This document shows, piece after piece, positions 1 through 12,300 of a stretch of 64,000 nucleotides of DNA. The stretch is from Heliocidaris erythrogramma (taxonomy: Eukaryota; Echinodermata; Echinoidea; Camarodonta; Echinometridae). A program made the position numbers and the translations under genes. Numbering within the stretch: position 1 is the stretch's first letter; every line of letters begins with the position of its first letter. The stretch is from contig CM046868.1 in NCBI GenBank assembly GCA_025617745.1, positions 15,938,615 through 16,002,614 on the forward strand, given 5' to 3'. The notes below the pieces were generated by a model. The model saw nothing but the letters and a program-made list of their open reading frames with translations, ran no database searches and was not told the DNA's origin.

Positions 1-635
1 GACAGAAGGATGAAAACTGGAAGACCAAAAATGTAAACAGATTAATAATAAATAAACAGGAAAATAAAAACAAATGGAAGTATCGCATGCAAAAAAAAGC
101 AAGTATCATAGAATATTAAACAGATTCAGCGGGGTGGTACAGAGGGATCGAATAACATAAATTAGTCATAAATGAAAGGAAAATTACTGTAAAATGATAA
201 AATGAGGAAAATTCCACCTTTGTCAGGCTCTTGTAATCGATACGCAGTATAATTGTTTGGAAACAAACAGGTCGAATATAGGGGAAAAGAATGCGCGCTT
301 GCCTCATGTCGATTGTGTGTTGATAAATTTATGGAGATGAAAAGGCACCACGCATGCGGCCAGTGAGCAATGACAGACAAGAAGCAGGTCATGACCATGT
401 TGTTACATGGTACGCAGAACACTACTAACACTACTCGTAATTTTCAGACCCCGCAATTTCTTTACAAGCATGAATCACTGAACTGAAATTTTTGAAAATA
501 CAAGCTCATTAGCACAAAAGGTGCGGGTGGGGACGAGAAACTAGGAATAATTTATATTTGGTGTGACCCCTCTCATCCCCGAAACTAGGCCAAGTATTCG
601 TGGTGATATGCATATTTCTGATGAGAAGATTATAA

Positions 636-1155
636 CAAGAGCCCCAGGGGGCACGATGCTCACCTGAGGTGGATTAATTCACATCTGGTGCATGTTCTAT
701 CTAGCACCACCAGGAGATATGTTAGAAATTGAAACAACTAGGAGGATGTACATGAGATGATGTTAGAAATTAACATAATTCCCCCCCCCCACCCCTCCAG
801 TATGTTACCCCCACAGACCCCCTATAGGGCCACCCAGAAAAAAAACAACTTTCATTTCTCGTCTATAGAGGTATCTCCATACACAATACCAAGTCTGAGC
901 TATTCCTGGTTCTGGAGAAGAATATGTTTGAAATTTACATAGCTTTTACAATTGGGGGCCCTCCCCCTGGGGGCCACATGTACCATTTTAGCAACTTTGG
1001 GTCCCCTACTCCTAAGGATGATTCCTACCAAGTTTGGTTGAATTCCAATCATGGGTTTTGGAGATGAAGATGAAAATGTAAAAAGTTAACGGACGACGCA
1101 CGACGGACAAATTTCCATCGCAATAGCTCACTCGAGCCTTAGGCTCAGGTGAGCT
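636..1155 (+). mobile_element. Helentron/pearl-like non-autonomous repeat, copy 1
   Basis: The repeat begins CAAGAGCCCCAGGGGGCACG. It ends in a short run of ACGGACGACG-like units followed by a terminal hairpin (AGCTCACTCGAGCC against GGCTCAGGTGAGCT). The same start and end occur at 60450-61115, which fixes the borders. A 3' hairpin after a short tandem core recalls Helentron-associated (pearl-like) elements of marine invertebrates; that class call is inference. This copy lacks about 145 bp found in the other copy, including a second version of the C-run segment. Confidence 0.5.
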
Positions 1156-1985
1156 GAAAAGCGAGCACAATCATGTTCACTGTTTTTTCTTAGAAACATC
1201 ACTCTTTCAGAAACACTCCGTGGCCCCTATAAGGCATGTTGACATGCGCGCTATGTTGGTCGATCTGTGGACGGCGGGTGTGGTTAATGAGGTCCATACG
1301 AATGGTTCGCAGGAACGTTGTGTTTGGATCTGTGCTTTGTTTAAAAAACATTTTCCATTGACCGATCTCAAACAAAATACAGGTACGATTCGTGAGTAAT
1401 AATCCGTCTCGATAGCACATATGATTCGGTGGTGGCATATAAAGTCCTATATCCTTTCGTTCTCAAGTTCTAACATTTTCGACCGATTTATACTTCTATG
1501 TCCGCAGGCCGGATATTAATTTTCCTTCAATTAATTCCTGAAATAGGAATTTCCAAATTCCAATCAGTAGTTAATAGTTTAATACTGCTAAGTTTCCTGT
1601 CAAAATAAAATGAAACTTTTCTTTTTACAAGCCTATAAAAGAGTTAGAATACAGGACGCATCGCAATGTCATGTCGATGTCCGCAATTATCTGAAAATAG
1701 TAGCCCTAGGCCTAGATGTACTCTCAAATTTCACTCGGTGTTGACTTATATTGGTTAATTGATATGATCATTTGGATTGACTTTGAATTATTAGCCAAAG
1801 TCAAGCCACTCATTAATACAGACTAGACAAAAGCCTAGACTTCTGGACTTCACTTCAACACACTTATCAAGAATGTTGAATGTTGCGAGATATTCTAGAG
1901 CGAATTGCGGAGGGTACATTTTGCCCAGTCAAAATCTGCTTTGGCATCCGAAAAGCTGGTCTGTATACCCAGGTTTTATAGCTAG

Positions 1986-2258
1986 CATACCATCCACGCA
2001 GTTGGGCCTAGTCCAGCTTTGGTCCAGGCTTGTTCAGCTACTAATAATGAGGTGTAATATACTGCATGTCTGTGGGGCTGCTGAAGCTTCTCTTGAAATA
2101 CAGTGACAATACAAGAACTCAATAATACAGTATAAAGGTCTAACTGTAGTCTAAGCTAACTTACCATCCATGCATTGGGCCAGGTCTTGTTTGGTCCAGG
2201 CCTGTTCAGCTACTAAGACTGAGGTGTAATAGACTGCGTGTCTGTGGGGCTGCTCTGC
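1986..2258 (+). repeat. direct duplication, about 100-bp unit, two copies
   Basis: Two copies, starting near 1986 and 2161, share the words CAGGCYTGTTCAGCTACTAA, GAGGTGTAATA and TCTGTGGGGCTGCT. They are about 175 bp apart and diverged. No coding content. Confidence 0.7.
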
Positions 2259-2663
2259 ATGAAAGTTAGACAACATCCTGGAATACTGTCAACAAAGAAA
2301 AGAAAAGAATATTTGTGGAAATGAATGTTTGTTGTTGTTTTTTTAAAACTTTTCTACATGTATGTACCAAAGTTTACTGATACATGTTTACTTATACAAT
2401 AGATGGCAGAGCAATTTCCCTAGCAGTGGTGGTCCTGTTTTAACACTTGATGAATTACGTGTAAATCTATACTAATAAGCTCCCCAAAATAGAACAAAGT
2501 TTGAAAAGTTGCATATTTCTGAATTTATATAAATTTTAAAAGCAATAAGACTAGTAGAGCATACTTGCAATATTGAGGTGGGAAATATCATTCCCCCCTT
2601 CTGAATGCAATGAGGTTATACAAATTTTTCCAGTCGACTCTATCACACATTTTGCTTATTTAA

Positions 2664-3199
2664 AGGGAAATCCAACCATTGTATTAATTTGTTTGAAAGT
2701 AGAATGATCAGGGAAGCAGATTGGTGAAACTATGAATAAAATCGGACAAACAATATGAAAGTTGTGATATTTCAAAATTTGTAATCACTATACATACGGG
2801 AATTTCAAGTTGGCAGAATCGGTACGGTCACTTTTATGTAGCGGCGGTCAACTTTTCCATTTGCTCCACCACACAAAAAAAAACCACACTAAAATGTCAA
2901 TTTTCAAAATATGTAACTTAGTACGATCATCTTTTTATATTAGAAGGACCTGTAACAATGTGCTATCTACAATATATTTTGAGTACTGCCCCAAGGGATA
3001 AGGTGCTTAGGAGAAGTCCGGCATTTAATGATATTTTGGCGTACAACAGATGGGAGGGGTTGAATACGTCACAATCGATTCACCAAATTGCCAATTGAGC
3101 TTTGCATAGATGTAGTGTTCTCATTTTTCTTATTTTTTGTCCGATTTCTTTCAAACTTTCACCATCCTGTTTCGCTTTTTACAAAGGTTGGATTGCCCT
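2664..3199. mobile_element. Kolobok-like MITE with TTAA target duplication (536 bp)
   Basis: TTAA lies immediately outside both ends (2660-2663 and 3200-3203). The terminal inverted repeats are AGGGAAATCCAACC and, read from the other side, AGGGCAATCCAACC. TTAA targets with AGGG-type ends are known for Kolobok; piggyBac also uses TTAA, so the superfamily is inference. No transposase is encoded. It sits about 70 bp from an IDE exon. Related sequence occurs near 21620-22015 in inverted orientation. Confidence 0.75.
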
Positions 3200-3270
3200 T
3201 TAAGTGTTGTGGGGAGGGCTGCAAAAAAACTCATACCTTTTTACCATTTTCAAGTTGGAAGAATACTTAC

Positions 3271-3381
3271 CGTTTCTTTGATGACATCGAACCTGTTTTC
3301 ATCAATCACAAAGTTGGTCATCTTCTCAAAGATTCTCTGTAGAAGGAGAGCCATCTTGTCACTGTAGCCTCCTACGCCAAC
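3271..3381 (-). CDS. IDE: IDE exon 16: [18 protein letters not shown]
   Basis: Residues 621-657, ending FDVIKET before donor GTAAGT. It matches human [22 protein letters not shown] and FEIIKEAY. This is the last IDE exon visible; the next should lie left of the window. Confidence 0.94.
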
Positions 3382-6300
3382 CTGGTTAAATAGAGAAAGT
3401 CACATAAAAGAATATACAATCTGCTGGTTCTCCCGCCGAGGAATGATTTCAATTCATACTTCAAATTCTGTTTCCATAATTTATTTCAATAATTCCCTTT
3501 AAAACTTGAGAAACATCAATTTGTATTAGAAATCGTGAACAAAGATTTCATGTAAAATGCATTGAATTTCATGAAAGGATGCACTTAATCGAATAACTAT
3601 AACAGACTCCACAGTTGTTTTTTTACACACATACATGTACTACTTATAAACAGCTGTGAACCATAAAATCATACTGATAAAAGCAGATCTTTGGACGAGG
3701 GTGATGCTACAGCACCCACATTTGACGGAATGATGGATGGTAGTCTGTTACAGTAAGAAGATAGGGATGTTTCACCGGAAGGAAGACTGCACAGTAGAAA
3801 TATGACATTCTTGTAAAATTTTTGTACAAACATGTAGGCCACTTTAGGTACTTCAATAAAATGGGCATTGTGGCTCACTACACAATCAATGATTAAAAAA
3901 TAAATTAATAAATACAAGAACTTGTATGAAAATCTGTGAAACTGTTATAAGTGATCAAAGACATGTCATCATTACCTCTAGGTACCCTACATAACAGATT
4001 TGGATCACAGGTTATGGCCAATCAACACTTGGATTTGAAGCCAAAAGAACACCTGACTACACACACACTTGATTTGTCATTAAAACTCCAACACAAATGC
4101 CATAAAATGTTTTCAACCTACCTCAAGCCCATAGATGGTGCTGTCGATGGAATAACTAATGCCTGCAATCTCTGCAGCATATGCGTACTCGTTGAGGGCA
4201 TCCCGTAACAAGGTGCAGAAAATGGAGGTCAGGTTACAGTGAAGAGGGTCAATGTAGGCCAGAGGGCTGTAAAGAAAAGCACACACAATGATAAAACATT
4301 TATAAACAATTATCTTAGAGGTAACATCCTGTACATGTATCTGCACTATTTCCTTCAACACTATTCTACATTAAGATACAGGAAAGTGCTTTCATGACAT
4401 AGCATTTCATGACCATGGCAATAGATTTCACAATGGATATACATGTAGGCTACAGGTTTCTATTTTGGACAAAAATATATACATTGTATATTCCTGGTCC
4501 AAAATGTCCAAAAAGGGTTGGATACCAAAATAAGCATCACTTATACACAATTTGAAGAAGTGTCAAAATTACAGAAATTCTATTCCTGTATCTGAAACCT
4601 CAAACCTCTAACAAAAGTTTATTAAAGGAAAAAAAATTAAAGGTCTTTTTCAATCAATACATTTATAAAATGCATCAAGAGGTCCTATACCTAAATTTCA
4701 AATTTGATGCATTTCACTTTGGTGAAGAAAACAACAAAACACCAACGACTGTATTAACCCCTACCATGCCTGGGTAGCAAATCCCGCCCCAAAATGTGAG
4801 TGGTGAACATTTCATTTAGGAACAGAATGGCTTGAAAATTCTTCCTCCTACAGAACCCTGTACCTGCAATATAATGTTTATTCATATGCTATATATCTTT
4901 GCTCACTTTGCTCAAGAAAAAACTCTTTGAAAGTTAATATTTAACTCTTGAAAGTTCATTATTGACAACTACTCAAAAATCTGGTGGCATGGAAGGGGTT
5001 AAATCAAGATTGCCTCGAATTTGAGAACATTTTTTTCTTCTGGTATCTAAACGTTTGACTGTAAACTGAAACTCGACACTCTTCATTACCCCCATTAAAG
5101 GGAATCTTGAGTTCTGGGAGAGCTGAAAAACAATTTGTGTGCTTTCTCATTCCTTTTATGTCAGTTTGGAAGAACATCATAGTAGAAACGTACCTTGGAA
5201 AGGATTGCTTTTCAAATGCTCTTATATTCAAAATATGGCTAGAAATAGCTGAAATGTTCGGGACCCAACATTCATGCCACTTGTGTGTGTAGTCCCATAT
5301 ACCCACTTCTGTGTGCAGTACATGGGTTTTCGGCAAGACTGGGTCAATTTCTTATCTATTTTGATGATTCCAAAACAATACAATATAAAACAATTCTAAT
5401 GTAGACATGGACAACCTTTCCCAATTCCTTTGAGACAGTTTCTTTCTCAATGTAATTGCATGACTAGAACTCTACTTTATCTTTATAGCCAAGGTATCCT
5501 AACCTTACACGTCTCCTTACCTTGATATTTCCAGCAACATACAGGCCTTGGGTAGAAGGAAAGTATCATCTTGCTTGAACCACAGTTTACTGAGAGGGGT
5601 TTCTCGGACCATGGCAGGTGTGGAAACACCCTCCTTCTCCCTGGGGGCCAGCTCAAAGTTTGTAGGGATGAACTCATTCTGAGGTGGGAGGCCGAACTTG
5701 TCATTCAGGCCTGCTTCCTTCCATCCCTGCAATTTGGGAAAGGTTGAAAGTACAAAAAAATGTAAGAATTAACAAGAATGACTGAAGGATGGGTGAAGAA
5801 TGAGCAAAGAATACACAAAGAATGAAATTGTTCCTGGGCAGGACTAAACTTGTTGTTCAGGCCTGCTTCCTTCTATCCCTGCAGTTTGGGAAAAGCTTCA
5901 AAGCAGGAAATATAGGGAAGAATGTAGGAATTAATGAGTATCAACAAAGAATGAACAAAGAATAAATGAAGAATGACCTCAATCCTGGGAGAGAGGCTAA
6001 ACTTGTTATTCAGGCATGCTTCTTCCCATATGGGCAGTTTGGAAGAGCAGAAATATGGCATAGTCACTCATGCATGAAATCATAAGAATACATGGAAAAT
6101 GAAAAGGTTATGATATGATCAAAGATTCACATAAATGCACCTACAGTATCCCAAAAGGCCCAAACCACAATTTTTTTTTTGTGTGTGTGTGCATGTAAAT
6201 TTTGATGTATTTTTGATATTTACTTTACAAAGATTTTTGTCATAGCCCTAAAATCGATCTGGCATCCTGCACTGGACAGAGGTTGTGTAGTGACCAGAGG

Positions 6301-9300
6301 AGGAGAAGTGTGTGTGTGTGTGTGTGTGTGCAATTGGGTTTTTACAGACGTGCATCAATCAGATATGATTATTTACGTCTGGGGACCGACCCTTTAACGT
6401 CACCATTTGAAAGACGTGACTCAGTCTCGAACCTGGGTCCGCTGAATCAGTTTATAACTTCCACTGTTAGCTGGATTACAGGCCACGCCACAACGCCCAG
6501 GAGAAGAAGCCCCTTAACTATATACGTGTAGTCCTTTTTCATTAATCAGGAACATGTATTCCTCATCAAGTTGGCAATGGTCACTTATTTCAAAATTTTA
6601 TTGTTTTGTTTCCAACAAAATGTCATGTATCAGAACTTGCAATATACAGTCCAACCTTCCTTAGTGACCACCTGTATCAAAAGACCACAATTTTTGTTTC
6701 TCTTGTACAGTATTTCTCATTGAAACATGTATTGAAGGAACCTGCCTGTAAAGATCACTTGCTCATAAAGACTGTGTTTCTTGTCTCCCTTGAGCATTAT
6801 TGATATACAGGTTTCACTGTATCAATAATTTCATATGCAGTGAAAACTGGATAGAGAGACTGCTCAAGAAAGACAATAAAGGTGTTTTTGTCTCTATATA
6901 TGCAAGTGGTCTTTATGTACAGATTCCTTTAAGACATGTTTCTATGAGAAGCACTGTTCAATGAAAACCCCCCCCCAAAATGCTGTCTTTATAGGTAGTT
7001 ATGCACTTGTTTGCTAAAGCAGGTTTCACTGTACATGCATTGCAGAGAAACACATTGGCCCATATTCTGAACTCCGGTTTAATTTAAACTCCAGTCTATA
7101 TTTCTGTACAAAGTTAAACCACACTTAGTTTAAGTTAAATCAGAGTTCAGAATGTGATAAACTTTAAAGAGCAGGTTGAGACTGGGTTTAAACCACATTC
7201 AGATCGTGGTTTAAGTCAAACTGGAGTTTGGACTATGGGTCATAGAGAGCAGAGCAATATTTACCTTGATAACACTTGGGTCTATACTCCTTATGCTGTA
7301 CTCAGTGCTGTACCATTTCTCTACCTTGTCAGTCTTACCCTCAAAGGACTTGGAGACTACTGCTACCCTGAAACATCACGAAGAATGAGAAATCATGCAA
7401 TGTATTTTCTACACCATCAAAGATGATGAGTCATCTAAACAGATTTTGCTCTATATGTTTGAGGTTCCATGCCAGTTTCAAATGTTGGCACAAGTGCCGA
7501 TTGACACAAACAAAAGGCACCAATTAACAGTTCTAAGATTATACTGTGCATTGCACACATTGTATTAACCCATTTCTGGCTTTTATAGACTACATGACCA
7601 CCCTTTTATCATCTACAGCCATGGAAAAAATTGTTATAACAAGAATGGTTACTGATAGTGTTATTTTTGTGGTAAGAAGGAAATAAAATATCATAAAAGC
7701 AAGGTACAATTGCTGGAATTTGTTATTCATTCATTGTAATACAAAGACAAATCATTTTCATTAGTCTAATAGATATTATAATACATTTATTACAGAAACT
7801 TGGTCTAATAATTTTTTCCAGTGCTATATAATTATATAGCAGTATTATACTGGATATCTCAAAACAAATCTTGAAGTGTTTAGTATAATGTATAACTCTC
7901 CCTTGGGAAATACAAGGTAGTACAGGGATATCAGGATCACCACATAGCTGATGTTTACAGAGTTTCACAGTTGGTGATTGTTTCCTTACCTGACATTTTC
8001 AGGAGTGAGTCTTTCTAAGATCTGAGTAATGACATCTGGTTTGAACTCTGGCATCAGATAGGGTGCACTCAGCACCTCATCCATAGGGTAGTCCTGCAAC
8101 AACAAAGATGAATACATCTTTGATTAGCTTTAAGCAGGTGGGAGAGGACAGGAGTGGTATTTTTGAAGAAAGTATGAATGATGCTGGTGCCATTTGTACA
8201 ACATGAATTGTTCACATATGAAACATTTGTATAGGATATATTAAAACAAACTTACACTTCACTGGTAAAAACTGCTGGCATGAATTCGACCATTGCTTTA
8301 TATACATGCACTTTGCAAGTCATGAGCAAGAATCAAATCGACATCCCTGGCATAGTGATGATCGTCTTTAAGTATGGAAACACATACAGAAAGTGCTGCC
8401 CAATTCAATGGACATTGGTTTACAATACTGGATATGCACAGTGTAACTCCTTGGTCATTAAACATTAACAGAATTCAATGCGATTTGAACTTGTTATGTA
8501 AACTATGTTAAAATTCCCTTTCCGTAAGGATATATACGAGTGATGTAGTAAAAAACAAATATGTAAGATGAGATTAAAGTATCAAGCTAAACAAGGAGCT
8601 GTAGTATCAACCATGCCCCTAAAAGCAGTCAATATTTGTATCAAGATATATTCTTATCCAAGCTGAATAAATCAAGATGTTCTTAAAAGCAGAGTGGCAG
8701 CTTTGGTGACATATCTTTATCCCTCAATCTAAACGTCATTTTTGGATACATGTATTCATTTGTGACATATTCACACATGTATGATACAGGTACATTCAGA
8801 TTGAGATAGTCACAACAAGACATCTTTATCATGTGATATTTCTATCCAAGCTAGATGAGATGTTCATACATGAAGAAGATGGGCCGCTTTGGTGACGTAT
8901 CCTGAGGGTCTCTCTTTATCCTTGAATCTAAACCTCATGGCGTCCAGATCACGACACTCATCATGGACCCACTGCTGAGGACCCTCCTTCCTCAGCATGT
9001 TCAGATACTGAAACATGTGCATGATGATGTCATCTACATGATCTGATGGAAAAAGAATACAAATATACACAGCGTAATAATAATAATAATATTACGATTC
9101 TGCACGTAATAGTGGACATTCTTCACTCCACATTGTATATAGAAAATGTCCTTCATGATTTCGTCCATGTGCTCTGAAGTCAAAAGAAACTAGAAAGGCC
9201 GTCAAAGGCGGCAGACCCACGCCTTAGCGGCGCTGTTATTCTTGAAACTGCAGAAATAGATATATTTTTACTGGTTGGTTCATCCTGTCGTGTATAAAAA

Positions 9301-12300
9301 AAAAGTAAACCCAATATAGGTTTTGTTTTGTTGCGATTATTTTTGTAAGCAGTAGCCATTCAAAGGGGATAACAAGAGGCACATCTCCCCCCCCCCCCAA
9401 TAAACTTTGCCATATCCAGGTCATAGCTTTGTGTGTCCCCACCCTTGAAAAAATTCTTCTGAAAAAGATATTTTATTATTGAAACATCCCTCCCCTAAAA
9501 GTAATTGATTAGACATGTCAGAGAGCGTGGCGTGGTGAGAAAAAAAATGTTAGCAATTTGTATTCAGTGTTCAGTCCAAGGCCGTACGCAGAAAGTTTTT
9601 CCTGGGGGGGCAAGATGATCGCTTTCAAAGGAACCCATAACTTGAAGTCTAAAACCCGATTAAAAAAAAGTATGATTTTGAAATAATGGGTCTAAAAGTC
9701 TTCTAAAATTCATAAACCTGAAATAGATTTTTGGTGAGACGAAGTAATGAGTGTTTTGATTGGCCAAAATATTTCTGCATCGGCAGGCGAAGTTTGGGGT
9801 CATCAAACTTTCTAGTTTCTTTCCTGTCACTATCTGAACTGAAGTTCCTATACTTCCTATACTACAGGGTCAAAACTTCAAGGTCACACAGAATTTGCAG
9901 GGGTCAACCAATCATCACCAAAATCTAATCGATTCTTTCCTGTCACTTTCTGAACATTCCCTGAAAATTTGGTGCAAATCCGTTCACCCGTTTTCTCGTT
10001 ATCTTGTACACAAACAAACAAACAAACAAACAAACAAACAAAAAACATACGGAGCCCTTTACATAACCCTGCCGATTTCATCGGCGTGGGTAACAATACA
10101 TCGATCAATACTAAAATACAATATGCAAAAAAAATGGCACATAAGCGTATCACAGCAAGAAATCTTTTTCATCTGTTTGCAGAATGACTTGCTCATTTTT
10201 TACATTCTCAGTACAGAAACATTTCTTGATAAATACACATTGTACAAGTAAATTATTACTGTACACTATAAATAACAAAACCCAACTTGAAAATGTAAGT
10301 TATCTAATATGTCAAGTTATGTCATGTTCGGAAGAACCAAATACATGTATATATTAATTATGCAAGATTTAGTGAAAGTATCTTGAAAAAAAAATTCTTT
10401 TTTTTCCCACATACGTCCCATAATGCATACAATGATGTGCATAAAAAGATGGAAAATAATCAGTATCTTTTATAGCTAATATAATTACCACACAAGTTTA
10501 ACCAGACTCATAAATGGTACATCTTACCTAAGCCTTCCTCACTCAGGTCCACATTGATAATGAAGAATGCAAACCCTTTAGCTCCATCTTTCTCTCCTCC
10601 ACATAGCGTATTGACCCATCCTCTAGCCTTGAGCTCTGATAGAAGACTTCCAGGTCCTTCATGACCCACCAGGTGCCCAAGATAATGGGCAGGCTGAGAA
10701 TACAGATTTAGACAGGAAAAACAGTAATGGTCATTCATCTATGGAGGACTTGGCTCGAAATATCTCGAGACGGAAATGCATTAAAACGAAGCTTAAGGAG
10801 AAGGTTGAGTTCTGGGAAAGGTTAAAAATAATTTGTGAGCTTTCTCATTCCTTTTATGTTTGGAAAAACATCATAGTAGAAATGTCCCCTGGAAAGGATT
10901 GCCCTTTAAATGCCCTCACATTAAAAATATAACAAGAAATAGCTGAAATAGCCATGACATGACTGATCAACACAACATTTTGCAGGGACCTTGAAAAACG
11001 CGTAAAGAACACAAATCCATTGTTATTTTTATGTAAATCTTAATTTTTTTTATTTAATATTATAATATATGCAAATTTATACATAAATATACATTTCCAC
11101 TGATAATCAAGTAAAGAAGGGGCTTGGAGATACAATTTTAATGCAAGATGTTCTTTTTAAACCTTAAAAACATTACATAAGAACAAATTTTAAAGTATTT
11201 CATTTCTTATGTATTTCTTTGTTTTTCAACTTTAACTTGTTATTGTTTTATTTAAGTCTGCTGTTTCAGAGTGTTATCTAACAAATACTCAGTTAGAATA
11301 AATGATAATTACAGCTTAAAGAAGAAATTATAGGTGATAAAGGAGAAACATGAGGAAATGCAGTGTCCCCATTCGTTTTGTACACAAAACTCAGAAAATC
11401 TCTGTTTTTGGGCTGACATTAGGTCACAAAAGGTCACGTAACTCAGTAGTGGTATGACCGATTTTTGAAAATTTGGTGTCAAAAGATGCACAGGATTTGA
11501 AAGAAAAAAGTCAGAAAGTGGCGTAGCGTGAAATGTAGTGGTTCGAAATGTGTGGCAAAATTTGTCTAGGGGGGCCTCGGAGGCCCTCGCCCCTCCTCCC
11601 CGGTACAGTAAGGGTTAATGCTACGAGCACACCCGTGTTATCTTAGTCAGAGCCCTAGCAGATATGAGCACTGTACAAAAATCTAATATCATCATCACTG
11701 AATGGTCATAGCTTAACACATTACATATTAGATACAGGTATGCTACCTTTGACTTGTAGTGTTCTTGTAGATCAGGAATAGGAAAGCTGACATGCAGCTG
11801 TCTCAGATCCTTGACAGGTACAATCTCAAATTTCACCTACAAACAGTAGATCAAACAAATGAATAATAATCACATCAACAATTACAACAAGCTCACAGTT
11901 AACATGATAAGATGTGGTTACAAAAAGAACAGGCACAACATTATGTAAACAACAATTATGCAAATGAATTTCATTCAGTTTTGTGCTCCTAGCATCAGAG
12001 GTTTCCAAACAATATCTCCCTACATCAATCTTCATAGGCAATCCTGAGGCATACAAACGTTGGAAGGTGGTATTGTTTAAAATCCTGTGATTATACTGCA
12101 AGGAAGCTCAAGTAAATCATCTAAAGCTACACATGTAGCTAATGTGTTACCACAACACACTAACACAAGAGTGTTCTTGACACAAGTAAGCTTAAAGGAC
12201 AAGTAACCCCACGTGATATTCTAGATGCACCTATTGTCTGCTACGTCTTTCCATGGAGGCTGCCATTTTGTGCATGACACGGATCATTAGGTACCATATG

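Larger units (their letters stand above)
1..2659. other. left-edge stretch without recognised exons
   Basis: IDE must continue leftward from the exon ending at 3271, so this is probably intron sequence. Neither strand shows recognisable IDE C-terminal exons here. It holds a Helentron-like repeat at 636-1155 and a roughly 100-bp direct duplication near 1986-2258. The small ORFs show no domain and are treated as chance. Confidence 0.5.
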
